Part shown: positions 19,229 through 29,800 of the stretch, piece by piece | How the letters are laid out: the number at the start of each line of letters is the position of its first letter | How positions within the stretch are numbered: position 1 is the stretch's first letter | Source: Macrococcus capreoli | Lineage (GTDB): Bacteria > Bacillota > Bacilli > Staphylococcales > Staphylococcaceae | Assembly (NCBI RefSeq): GCF_025628935.1 | Contig: NZ_JAOTIS010000002.1 | Location: forward strand, 62,001 to 126,000 | DNA: 64,000 bases | Direction of reading: 5' to 3' | Position numbers and translations under genes: made by a program | Notes under the pieces: model-generated | What the model was told of the DNA's origin: nothing | The model's input: the letters and a program-made list of their open reading frames with translations, nothing else | The model's database searches: none

Positions 19229-19525
19229 TTACGCTTGGTCAACGATTGAATTCGTAGACGTACGCTGCATTACTTTGTACGTAACTGATACCGAAGTATC
19301 TTCGTCTAATGAAGCGAGTAAGTTAAGTTTGTCTCTACGTACTTCTGCGTCTTTAACGTTATCGTACGAAGTTGCGTAGTCTAACTTATCAACCGGTGAA
19401 TATACACGGTCGTATGCGTTATAGTAAAGTGCGCGTGTTAATTCGCCGTCAGTATCTACTCCGTCTGATGCAATCGTTTGTAATACGTAATACTTCGTTG
19501 TTGAACCGTTAATATCTATCATCAT
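19229..19525 (-). CDS. Small phage protein of unknown function
   Basis: 98 residues from the ATG pair at 19525 after AAGGTGG; the GTG at 19534 is part of that ribosome site. Polar and soluble, no recognised domain. It lies between the long tail protein with its 61-aa neighbour and the lysis genes, a place where tail accessory or base-plate proteins are common. Confidence 0.65.
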   Translation of the reverse strand: MMIDINGSTTKYYVLQTIASDGVDTDGELTRALYYNAYDRVYSPVDKLDYATSYDNVKDAEVRRDKLNLLASLDEDTSVSVTYKVMQRTSTNSIVDQA

Positions 19526-19557
19526 AAATTCCACCTTTATTTTCGTTTATTTTTCGT

Positions 19558-19743
19558 TTATACTTCGACAACCGCAGCTTCTTGCGCAGATGCCTGTGCT
19601 TTTAAACCGTTAATCTCTTGCGTTAATTTATCGATTTCTTCCGATAAATCATCGATTAATGCCGTTAACATTACTTCTTTCGCTAAGGCTTCGCTTAATT
19701 TAGATTGCGTTAAGCCCAACTCTTTCTCGAAATTACGTTCCAT
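19558..19743 (-). CDS. Small coiled-coil phage protein
   Basis: 61 residues, mainly one coiled coil (about 5-52) with an alanine-rich end. A perfect AAAGGAGGTGAT ribosome site precedes the ATG. It lies 19 nt after the long tail gene. Function unknown; small coiled-coil proteins of this type often follow receptor-binding genes in siphophages. Confidence 0.7.
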   Translation of the reverse strand: MERNFEKELGLTQSKLSEALAKEVMLTALIDDLSEEIDKLTQEINGLKAQASAQEAAVVEV

Positions 19744-19762
19744 AACGTATCACCTCCTTTAA

Positions 19763-22700
19763 TTAAATCTTACCTAAGTAACCGCCTGTATCGGTGATTA
19801 AGTAGATACCTTCGTTCGATCGAAACTGTAACGCAGTTTGTCCGTATCGAATCGTAGGGAATCCGTTTATCGTCGTAAATTCTAACTCGTTAACGAATTT
19901 AGTATTAACTGAATCCGCTTTGTTATTCGGATCTCCGACGTTCTTCGTATATACATACGATAGTTTCTCGTTCTCTTTACCTAATACGTAGTTATAAAGG
20001 TTAGTACCTTCGCCGTAGAAGTATCGAGTAGAACCGTAACCTGCCGACGCTAAATGCATTACCCATCGCGCGTTTTCGCCTAATGTTTTCGCACCGTTCG
20101 CGCCGAAACGCATTATATCGCCCGAGGCTAAGAGTCTTCTACCGCTACCTAACGCCGTAATCCCCGTCCATGACGCATGATCCACGTTGATGTATCCGAA
20201 TTCTGACGTCCCAATAAACGCTTGCACGTCCTTGCTATCAGCGCTTCCTTGCTTCATATAAACTCCGGCAGAAGATGTACCGTTAGAGTAACGCAACTGA
20301 TTTTTCTCCGAATGGAAATAGATCGAAGCATCGTTGTAGTAATCGGTTACTCCCGTATTTAAATTCTGATAATAGCTGCCTTCGATTGAGCGTAATATTC
20401 CGCCGTTAATTCTGTCTGCCGAAATCTCAATCGATTTAATATCGCGAATGAACGCAGACTTAGCCGTTAATCTACTTACTAACGCGTCAGTTGCGAATAT
20501 CTTATCGATTAACGCTAAATCAGACGAAAGATGTGTCGATGTGATAACGTTTGCTTTAAGTATTAACGAAGATATTTCGCCAATATTAGCACGAGTAGCG
20601 TCCATCGATTTCGTCTTAATTGAGTCAATAAACGCAGTATTCGCCATTAGCTTATCTATGTATGCTTGATCGACTAACATTTTATCTGCGGTTACTGCAC
20701 CGGAAGCAATAGCGTTTGAAGTTATACTGCCTGCCGTAATTACGTTCGCCTTAAGCCACGCTACGTCAGCGTGTACTGCTTCGATAGACTTCGCTTTAAT
20801 CGAGTCAATAAACGCAGTATTCGCGATTAATGCGTTCGTGAGGATGTCTCCCGTATTTAACTTCGTTATTAACGCAGTATCAACTTTCAACGCGGTAGAA
20901 GTAATAGAATCCGCAGTAATAACGTTAGCCTTTAACCACGCAATATCCGCCCTTACCGCAGTAACTGCGTTCGACTTAATAGCGTTAATCATCGCAGTAT
21001 CAGCGACGAGCATATTAGTAAGTATTGCGTTAGTGTTAAGTTTGTTGATTAGCGCAGTATCCACTTTTAAGGCGGTTGATGTAATGCTATCAGCAGTAAT
21101 AACGTTAGACTTAAGCCATGCTATATCCGCCCTAACCGCCGTCACCGCATTAGATTTAATCGAGTTAATCATAGCAGTATCAGCCGTTAAGTAATTCGTA
21201 AGAATAGCGTTAGTATTCAGCTTATTAATCAAAGCCGTATCAACTTTAATCGCAGTCGAACTAATCGTATCAGCAGTTAACATGTTCGTTCGAATCGTTG
21301 CGATATTAGCGTTTACTGCATTAATTGATAACGTCTGAATATCTCCTGCGACTTGCATATCAGCAGAAATACGCATGACACGTGTAATTATGTCAACGTT
21401 CGACGGCGTTACAGATATAGCACTCGCCATTTCAGTACCGCTAACTTTTTTACTACCAATCATTACGCCGTCGCTTTGTACGATAACCGCACTTTGCTTA
21501 ACGTAATCTTTAGCGACTGTATCAGCTTGTAATTTCGCGCTATCTGCCGTTTGCGAGATTTCTGACATTTTGTTTTCGGCGTCTTCTAGCGCTGGAACGA
21601 ATGACGATGGCGCTAATGTTCCTTTCACAAGCATAGGTTCAGCAATATAAATAGACGAAGCCGTTTCGTTTCGTTCGAGTGATAACTCGACACAGTCGAT
21701 TAACTTTCCGTTAGCAAACGACGTAGTAAATTTAACGAGTTGCCACGTTGTCCCGATTGACATTCCTGCGTTACCAACCGTGCCACCTAAAGTAGTACCT
21801 TGTGATAAGCCTAGATACGAAATATTCGTTTGTTCGTCTGCCTTCATCCATGCAACGAATGTGTAATTTTCGGGAATTGAAAGCGTTGCGCTTAACGGCA
21901 TCTTAAGTATCGAATACGGAACTGTCGTGCCATTGACCGGCGCAGATGTCGTGAGATTATGCTTTAATACTTTCGTGAATCTTGTATCGTCAACGATTAT
22001 CTTATTAGCAATGTGACCGCCACCGTTTAAGATAGTCCAAAGATTTAAAGTATTCGATGCGTCTTTAAAGTCTGCTTGTCTAATTAAGTTGCGATTACCT
22101 GATTCGATTGCATTTATATCGTTTTGCCACACTTTAGTACTCACGGCATCAATTGCTTGGTCGATTAATGTACCTTTTTGTGTTTTCCACGCACTTAAGC
22201 CATCAACCGTACCTTTAACTTGCGTAATCAACGAACTGTTATTGTTAGCGGTCGAAGTAACCGTATTGATTTGCGTTTGCATTTGACCCGTTTTCGAGTC
22301 AAAGTCAGTTTTTAACACGCGTTGAGATATTGCAGTAGCGTTGACGTTAATGTCTGATTCAGCTTTCGAAATACGTGCGTCTGTATCCTCGATTGCAGGT
22401 TGATAATCGCCCATTTTCGCACCTTTAACAATCATCACTTTTTTATCAGCGATAGTTTGACCGTTTAAAAAGTTGCTTCTGTACGATACTTTCATGTACT
22501 TGATGCGACTATCGTTATGTATCGTAAACTTATTACCGCCGTTTTTATTACCGCCAATATCTAACATCCAACCCTTATCGTCGTAATACAATAATTGGGA
22601 TGTAGCGTAATTACTCAATATCGTATCGTTTGCGCTTACTTCGATAAAGTCACTTGTAACTGAACCGATTTCAGCATTTAACGCACCTGTCGACCAAACC

Positions 22701-25700
22701 AAACATTTGTCCTTTTGGGCGGTATTGTTAACGAATAAATTACGCGTACCATAATCTAAATTATCGATAGCACCTGTAATATCCGTCTGCCAAACTTTTT
22801 GATTAATCGCACTTTGCGTTTGATTAATGATAGCGCCTTTTTCCGTCTGCCAAGTCGTCAATCCATTGATTTGCGAAGTATGTTGCAGTATTGTCTGTGA
22901 GTTTCCGTCTACTGTACTTGATACAGTATTTAATCGATTGTTAATAGCACCTGTAGCCGTATTAATGTCAGTGTTCCATATCTTTTGATTAATAGCGTCT
23001 GCGGTCTGTTGAATCGTCGTACCTTTCGCAATCTGCCATTCCTCGATTTTGTCAATGTCACCATTGATTACTGCGATAGTTTGCTTATTTTCGTTTGCCG
23101 TCGAAGTAGCCGTGTTAATCTGCGTTTGCATTTGACCCGTTTTCGAGTCAAAGTCAGTTTTTAACACGCGTTTTGCGATTTCTTCGGCGTTTATCATGAT
23201 GTCAGCTGTGTTCTTCGTAATCTTACCTTCTAAATCTTCCGGCGCTTGTGAATACGGTGTTGCTTTCGCACCTTTTTCAATTTTGATGTTATCAATCGTA
23301 AATTTATCGCCGTTGTTTGTGTTATAAAACGTTAACGTCCACGCGCTACCCGGTGTTCTTGTCGGCGCTTTTAACGTTGTCGTATAGCTTAATCTTTGTT
23401 TAGTAGTACCGATATTATTCCACGTCTTTTGACCTAAACTAACGTTAATTTGACCGTTTGAGTCGTAAATCTGAAATATTGTTCCTGTCGTCATTTGAAT
23501 ATCAAAAGATACTGTAATGACGTCACCAATTGCTACCTTACTGCTTACGCTCGTAATATCGATTTGATGTAACTGTACGTAACTACCCCACGTCTTATCG
23601 ATGTCTTTGTTCATCGTTGCCGATTTCTCGAGTAAGTTACGATTTTCGAAAGTTAGCCCACCGATTGCATCCGTCAATTCCGTTTTAGTCGCTTTCAACG
23701 TAATCTGATTATTTAACGTAGATATGTCAGTAGTGTGTCCTGCGACCGTATTTTTCACGCTCGAAATGTCGCCCGAGTTTTTTAGTATGTCCGATTTAAT
23801 TGGTACAAGTTGTCCATTGATGTCCGTAAATTGCGTATTCAGCGTACCGATGTCGCCAACTAGACCATTTACACGCACATCTGTCGCGTCCATTCGTTTA
23901 GTCGCGTCACCTAAGGCGGTATTAAGCGTACTTATATTATTATCTGCGTCTTGCTTATTCGCATTCATCGTTTGAGTTAGTGCAGTCTTAGCCGTATCTA
24001 CTTTCACTTGTGCTTGCGTGACTGCATTATTGTAACTGTTTGTGATGTCAGTTGACAGTGACGTTTTAGCGTTGTTTATGTCAGTCGCGACTTTCGTTTG
24101 TAATTCGCTAGCTTTAGTGTCTGCGTATTTTGTTGCGTTCGTATATGACGTGTTGATGTCGTTAGTTAGCGTTGTCTTTGCAGTATTAATATCGTTTGAT
24201 ACTTCTGTTTTGAGTGCGGTCGCTTTATCGTCTGCATACTTAGTAGCGTTTGCATAGCTTTGCGTTATATCCTCGGATAACTCACTTCTAGCTGCGTCTA
24301 TTTCTCCGTTAAGGCGCAGTTCCATTTCGAACGCTGCATCTTCTGCGTCTTCTTGCGCTCTTAGTAGCGATACGTCGATCGATTCCATGAAGTCTTCTTG
24401 CGCACTATCGATTGTTACGTTCATATCTTCTGCAAACGCGTCTAAAGCTACCTGCGCTTCTTCTAACGCTATTTCGAAGTCAGTCTTAAGCGACTCTTCT
24501 TGATCGGCAAACTTAACGTCGAAGTCGAGTTTTAAATCGTATAAACCGTCTTTTGTCGCTTTCTTAACCGACTTTAATTCGCCAACAAATTCTTTCATTT
24601 TATCGTCTTCGCGCATGAATTCTAAGTCACCGAATTCAATCGTACGCAATTCCGTTAATAAATTGTCCTTCGCTTTAGCAACGCGAATAGGTTCTTTCTT
24701 GTTGATGTCTTCGTATATAACATATACTGTATCGCCTAAGTCAACTACGTCACCGTCGATTACTTCCGCAGTAAATACGGCTTTAGGACGGTTATTCTGC
24801 GTTAACCATTCGTACGCTTTTTGAATAAGTATCTTCGGGTCTTCTACGTCTTCAAATACAACGACTTTAACCTTCGGAACTGCTTTACCGGTTGAGTCAC
24901 GATAACCAAACGCATCTGTCGTGATAGGATCGACTAATACTCGTGTACCCGCCGCTTTATCTAACGGATTAGTCGGCTTAGCCCATACAACGCTTGCATA
25001 GTTTACTCGACGCTTCATATCCTCACGCGTCTGCTCCGTTACAACTTTTACTACCGATTCTACCGGTTTCTTTGGATAAGCCGGTAACTTAGGAGCAAGA
25101 GGTTTAGGCGGTGCTTTAGGATACGGAGGTTTCTTTGGAACGGTTAATTTCGATTTCTTAGTCGTCTTTCTTATCGCAATAATACGGGCACGTTCTGCGC
25201 GCCACGCCTTTACGTCTGCGTCGTATTGCGCTAATACTGCTTTACGTGAAGTGTCGTACGCAGTCCTTGCAGCTTTATACGAAGCATTTAACGTATCACG
25301 TTGCTTACGGACTGCTTCACGATCTTTTTCGTATTGCTCCGCAGCTTTACGTTTATCAATTTCGTCTTGGTCTGCACCTAGTCCGATAACTGCCGTGTAT
25401 ACTTCTCCGTAGTCTTCTTCGCTTTTAATCTTTAATACGTTAGTACCGTATACATAGCGTTTATTTGTATCTTTACCGATACGCTTCTTAACCGAATAGT
25501 TCTTGCCTGTTACACTTAAACCGTCGAAGTCGAGCCATATATCCATTTCGTAACCAAACGTTTCGATAAGTTTCTTACGCGCAGCTAATAACGAAACGTC
25601 GTAGAAGGACACGTCTAATGCCGGTGAAGGATCGTAGTCTTTCATCGTCCATCCTATTTCACAGAATAATAACGGAGCAATGTACGATATTTCACGGTCT

Positions 25701-26029
25701 AGGAATTTCTTTTCTGCGATAATTCCATACGCCTTAGCTTCGTCAAAAAATATATGTACGCCTTCTATATGTATAGTTCCATCTTCTACATCGACTACAA
25801 CCGTTCTATGTAATTGGAATCGCCCTTCTAAATCATAGTGACCGATATAAGACGATTTACTGATTTTATCGTAGTAGTTTATCTCCCCTAATTTATCGGT
25901 ATATTTAACGGGTAAATCAACGGAAAGCGTATATAATCCGTTGACTTCCCTGTTGAATAACGCTGAAAGGCAATGATTACGCCTTACCGTTCCTATTAAC
26001 TTTTTGCTTTTATCGAATAGATAAATCAT
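19763..26029 (-). CDS. Very long tail protein: Tal-like N-terminus, coiled coil, carbohydrate-binding-like modules, repeat stalk
   Basis: 2088 residues. About 1-490 resembles the phage tail endopeptidase/Tal family that closes the tail tip. About 510-760 is alanine-rich heptad coiled coil. Three modules that begin NRNL or TRNLF and end near a KGAK...PxxED segment (about 850-1000, 1150-1290, 1350-1510) look like carbohydrate-binding jelly rolls. About 1590-1860 is a repeat stalk, and a distinct C-terminal domain follows. It probably forms the host-recognition fibre. The start overlaps the Dit stop (ATGA). Confidence 0.85.
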   Translation of the reverse strand: MIYLFDKSKKLIGTVRRNHCLSALFNREVNGLYTLSVDLPVKYTDKLGEINYYDKISKSSYIGHYDLEGRFQLHRTVVVDVEDGTIHIEGVHIFFDEAKAYGIIAEKKFLDREISYIAPLLFCEIGWTMKDYDPSPALDVSFYDVSLLAARKKLIETFGYEMDIWLDFDGLSVTGKNYSVKKRIGKDTNKRYVYGTNVLKIKSEEDYGEVYTAVIGLGADQDEIDKRKAAEQYEKDREAVRKQRDTLNASYKAARTAYDTSRKAVLAQYDADVKAWRAERARIIAIRKTTKKSKLTVPKKPPYPKAPPKPLAPKLPAYPKKPVESVVKVVTEQTREDMKRRVNYASVVWAKPTNPLDKAAGTRVLVDPITTDAFGYRDSTGKAVPKVKVVVFEDVEDPKILIQKAYEWLTQNNRPKAVFTAEVIDGDVVDLGDTVYVIYEDINKKEPIRVAKAKDNLLTELRTIEFGDLEFMREDDKMKEFVGELKSVKKATKDGLYDLKLDFDVKFADQEESLKTDFEIALEEAQVALDAFAEDMNVTIDSAQEDFMESIDVSLLRAQEDAEDAAFEMELRLNGEIDAARSELSEDITQSYANATKYADDKATALKTEVSNDINTAKTTLTNDINTSYTNATKYADTKASELQTKVATDINNAKTSLSTDITNSYNNAVTQAQVKVDTAKTALTQTMNANKQDADNNISTLNTALGDATKRMDATDVRVNGLVGDIGTLNTQFTDINGQLVPIKSDILKNSGDISSVKNTVAGHTTDISTLNNQITLKATKTELTDAIGGLTFENRNLLEKSATMNKDIDKTWGSYVQLHQIDITSVSSKVAIGDVITVSFDIQMTTGTIFQIYDSNGQINVSLGQKTWNNIGTTKQRLSYTTTLKAPTRTPGSAWTLTFYNTNNGDKFTIDNIKIEKGAKATPYSQAPEDLEGKITKNTADIMINAEEIAKRVLKTDFDSKTGQMQTQINTATSTANENKQTIAVINGDIDKIEEWQIAKGTTIQQTADAINQKIWNTDINTATGAINNRLNTVSSTVDGNSQTILQHTSQINGLTTWQTEKGAIINQTQSAINQKVWQTDITGAIDNLDYGTRNLFVNNTAQKDKCLVWSTGALNAEIGSVTSDFIEVSANDTILSNYATSQLLYYDDKGWMLDIGGNKNGGNKFTIHNDSRIKYMKVSYRSNFLNGQTIADKKVMIVKGAKMGDYQPAIEDTDARISKAESDINVNATAISQRVLKTDFDSKTGQMQTQINTVTSTANNNSSLITQVKGTVDGLSAWKTQKGTLIDQAIDAVSTKVWQNDINAIESGNRNLIRQADFKDASNTLNLWTILNGGGHIANKIIVDDTRFTKVLKHNLTTSAPVNGTTVPYSILKMPLSATLSIPENYTFVAWMKADEQTNISYLGLSQGTTLGGTVGNAGMSIGTTWQLVKFTTSFANGKLIDCVELSLERNETASSIYIAEPMLVKGTLAPSSFVPALEDAENKMSEISQTADSAKLQADTVAKDYVKQSAVIVQSDGVMIGSKKVSGTEMASAISVTPSNVDIITRVMRISADMQVAGDIQTLSINAVNANIATIRTNMLTADTISSTAIKVDTALINKLNTNAILTNYLTADTAMINSIKSNAVTAVRADIAWLKSNVITADSITSTALKVDTALINKLNTNAILTNMLVADTAMINAIKSNAVTAVRADIAWLKANVITADSITSTALKVDTALITKLNTGDILTNALIANTAFIDSIKAKSIEAVHADVAWLKANVITAGSITSNAIASGAVTADKMLVDQAYIDKLMANTAFIDSIKTKSMDATRANIGEISSLILKANVITSTHLSSDLALIDKIFATDALVSRLTAKSAFIRDIKSIEISADRINGGILRSIEGSYYQNLNTGVTDYYNDASIYFHSEKNQLRYSNGTSSAGVYMKQGSADSKDVQAFIGTSEFGYINVDHASWTGITALGSGRRLLASGDIMRFGANGAKTLGENARWVMHLASAGYGSTRYFYGEGTNLYNYVLGKENEKLSYVYTKNVGDPNNKADSVNTKFVNELEFTTINGFPTIRYGQTALQFRSNEGIYLITDTGGYLGKI
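20560..21270 (-). repeat. Internal repeats of about 180 bp in the long tail gene
   Basis: Successive units encode STALKVDTALI...LTN..ADTAMI...VRADIAWLK and are near-identical at DNA level in 20840-21250, with older copies either side. They form the repeat stalk and could change number by recombination. Confidence 0.88.
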
Positions 26030-26838
26030 AATTTCGCCCCTCTATACGTTAATGAGATACTGCTTGGCGCAGGACTCGTCCATAGTACGTCATTATTCGA
26101 TACTTTTAACGTATCAAAATCCGAATACTTTACCTGTAATCCCGCAATCTTATTCTCGCCACCGATACTTCCGATAAAATCTTGCATCTGATTTATACGA
26201 ATAGTAGGCGATACTGCCATCCCTTTAAACACGATTTTCTTACCGGTATTGTTATTAACTAGCGTAAAGTCACTCGCTTCTGCAATCGAAGCAAACGTAA
26301 TATCTATATATGTCGGCATAATCGGGAATGACGTTTCAATCGCCATTGGACTTGCCGTCGAATATGTCAACGTTTTTGAGTCCGTATACTTAAACGGGTC
26401 TAAACACGTAAACTCAATTTCGATAATCTGCGTATTAGACTGCTCTCCGTCATCCTCTACACGTACGCAATATCCGTAGTATGTGTACGACATATCATCG
26501 GTAAACTTAAGCGATATTAAGTCGGTTAAACCTAATAAGCCGTTTAATGCCGACATCCCTTCGCGATAAGCCTCGTTTGTTGCCGCTTTAACTAACGCTT
26601 TAATAACTATCTTGCGGTCTTTTAAGCGTCTTTCCCTAAATACACTTCCGTGACGTTTCGTTACTTCCGTACCTTCTACGTTATACTCAACCGCGCCTCT
26701 TCCCGAAACAGATAAAGTCGTGAACGTAAATGAACTCGTCTTTAAATACGTTTCTAACTCTTTGCCTCCGATAATAGATCGGATAGAAAGCGATGTACTT
26801 GTCGCTCCCTGTCCGAAATCTCTAAATTGATACGCCAT
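26026..26838 (-). CDS. Distal tail protein (Dit)
   Basis: 270 residues of the siphovirus tail-component family, the hexameric hub between tail tube and tail tip. Typical length and position between tape measure and Tal. The N-terminal beta-rich ring domain and a C-terminal galectin-like part are expected from the family. GGAGGCGATTGC precedes the ATG. Confidence 0.85.
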   Translation of the reverse strand: MAYQFRDFGQGATSTSLSIRSIIGGKELETYLKTSSFTFTTLSVSGRGAVEYNVEGTEVTKRHGSVFRERRLKDRKIVIKALVKAATNEAYREGMSALNGLLGLTDLISLKFTDDMSYTYYGYCVRVEDDGEQSNTQIIEIEFTCLDPFKYTDSKTLTYSTASPMAIETSFPIMPTYIDITFASIAEASDFTLVNNNTGKKIVFKGMAVSPTIRINQMQDFIGSIGGENKIAGLQVKYSDFDTLKVSNNDVLWTSPAPSSISLTYRGAKL

Positions 26839-26849
26839 GCAATCGCCTC

Positions 26850-29800
26850 CTATGCCTCGAATCTACTTCGAAGATTTAATCTTTTCGTATTAGCATCGTG
26901 AATATTTTCGCTAAACGTTCTAAATTCTTGTCCGCCAATTCCTACGTTTATATACGCAGGCTGCTTACTCGACATTTCAACTTTATTAACGGTTGATAAC
27001 GTTGTAGCAAGACTGCGTTTAGACTCTCCGCCTAATGCATCGGACGATAAATCTAACGGAGATAATCCCGTATTTGCACGATTAGCTGCGGATATTGCCG
27101 AGTTAACCATCGTTTTAGCCGCATTAGCAGCGTCACTAGCTTTATCCGTAATTGCTAAGGCGAATCCGTCACCGAAGTCTCCGCCGAGTGCTATCGTTTC
27201 TTTGGCCGGTGAGTTAGAACGCTGTGCCGATTTAACTGCGTTTAAGGCCGCTCTTGCAAGCGATGCTGCTGCTTCTATAGCAGCGCCTATAAACGATCTA
27301 ATACCGTTTACGAAACCGCTACCGAAGTCTTGCCCGAGTCCGTACGTATTACTGTTCGAAGACAACCCACTTCTACCTGCGCTAGATACGCTGCTACCGG
27401 CACTACGAGCATTACCGGTCTGTCCTTGTACTCCGCTTACGTACATACTACCGGCTTTGTGACCGCCTCTACCGTCTGTAGACGATCCTAACGTAGTTTC
27501 AACCGCATTCTTATTCGAACTTGCTGCGCTTCTACTTGCGCCTGTCTTACTATTTAAATCGCTAGAGAACTTAACTCCGGCCTTAGTACCGCCTCCGCCG
27601 TCAGTCGTTGATCCTAACGTTTTTTCCGTAGTAGACTTATGACTGTTTGCTGCCGAGTTAGTATTCGGTACTTTAGCCGCTAAATCTCCGGCCATCTTTG
27701 CACCGGCTTTAGCGCCTCCGCCTCCATCCGTTGTGCTTCCGAGGTTGTTCTCAACTCCGGCTTTCATTTCGGCTGCATGCGCAGTTGCCGGAGCAAAGAA
27801 CGAAGTTAATCCCGCTAAGAAGCTATTACCGGCTTTATTACCACCATTACCGTCCGTCGTATTCCCTAATTCGGTTTCAACAGTATTCGATATTAATGCC
27901 GCCTGTGCTAGCGGATTCATCATATTCGTTGCTAATCCCGTTGTTAAATCGGTCATAGCTTTCTGTCCGCCTAAGCCGTCTGTAGTGCCGGCTAATGCTT
28001 GCTCGACCGATGTCTTAGCTTGTACGGCTGCTCCCGCAGGAACGCCTTCTAATGCAGTAATACCGCTACCAAACGACGTCATAGCGTTCTGTCCGCCCGG
28101 CATTGCATTTGTACCGAATAATAACTGCTCAATTTCGGCTTTAGATTGTTGCGCTTTAGCCATTGGATCGGCTTTACCGATGTCTAATCCTATACCAAAC
28201 GATTGCATAGTCGAAGTGCCTTCCGCAGTTAAATCGCCTTTAGCGCTTTCTTTAAGTAACTGCTTAACGCCCATCATAAACGTATCAACCGAATACTTAC
28301 CGCTTTCTAATCCGGCAACTAACGTATCTAGCGTTACTTTACCTTCGCTCATTAAGTCCGTTTGTGCATTCGCTTTAATACGAGTCTTTAACGCGGCCAT
28401 AACTTGGTCTGCGCTAAGTAAGCCCGATTCTAAACCGGCTTTCATCGTCTGCATCGTACTAGAACCTTCTGACGTTAAATCGGTTAATGAGGCCGACTTT
28501 AATTGCGTTTGGAAGAACGTCATTAATTCGACTGCACCGTATTGCCCCGATTTTAGTCCGGAAACAAACGATTGAACGGTTACTTGCCCTGCGTCACCTA
28601 AATCGACTTTCATTCCCGATTTAAGCGATAAGCCTAATTCACCGGCAATACTCGTTAAGTTTGCGCCTTTAGCACGGAATCCTTGAATAAACGAGTTAAC
28701 TTGCTTCTCGCCTTCTGCGGATAACGAGCCTTCGCCTAGTCTTGCGCGCATAGCGTTTACTTGTGCAATAGCCGCTTGCTCGACCGATATTTTACCGGAC
28801 TGTACGCCTTTAATGAATTCGTCAACCTTCATCTTACCTGCGCTACCTAAATCGACCATTTTAACGCCATTTTCGATAGAAGATACGAAGCCTTCTCCCA
28901 TCGCTTGTGCAGCCGCCTTACTACCTGTCTTAACGATGTCAAACGCTTCATTTAACGTTGTAACTTTGTCTGCTGCGGCAAGGTATGCGCTAGATACTCC
29001 TTCTGCGGTGTTCTTCGAATCTTTCATCGCATTAGCAGCGTCTTTAGCCGCTTGTGATAACGACTTCTGACTAACCATTAAGCCTTCGGTTTGTGCACCA
29101 TACTTATCTAACGTTGCATTATACGCACCTGCTTCGTTCTTAGACGTTTTAAGTACGTCTAGTTGCTCTTTCTGTTTGTCCGTTAAATCTTTCGTAGCAC
29201 TAGCGCTCTTTTGTAACTTCTGCGCTTCTTGTTCGTAAATGTCTAAGTTACCGAGTAATGCAGTCGCATTCTGATCGTATTCACGGCGTAATGAAGAAAG
29301 GTGTAGCGCTTTTTCTTTATCGTTTAAAGAAGACGCTTTAATAATATTGGACTGCTTTTCGAAGCCTTTCGTTAATTCGCCCATCGCTTGTGCCGTTTCT
29401 TTCGCATAACTCGTTAAGTTACTTTGAACCGTCTTAAGCGAGGTATTCTCGTCAAATGATTTAAATGCGTCACTTAAACGTCCCATCTCGTCGATGTTTT
29501 TCGATACATGCGTAGAATAGAGTTTATCTAATCCTGCGAACATATTCGAAATAGTACCGTACTCTTGCGAAGATAACTGTCTACGTTCGTCATATGCGCT
29601 AGATAATACTTTAGTAATCGTTGCCTGCGCATTAGCAGCTAAGTTACGCTGCTCTTCGAAGTGTGCTTTAATTTCGGATACTGACGCCTTTAACGCTTCT
29701 TTTTCTGCGCCTGTCGCCGACTGTACTAAACGTTTATTAATCGCAAGAATCTGATCCTCTTTCGCATTAATTGCGCTTATTACTTCGTTAGTTAATGCGT

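Noticed and set aside
27733-28575. Long plus-strand reading (280 codons) inside the tape measure gene
   Set aside because: It lies antisense to a well-supported gene, has no ribosome site and its composition is the reverse of the glycine/alanine repeats.
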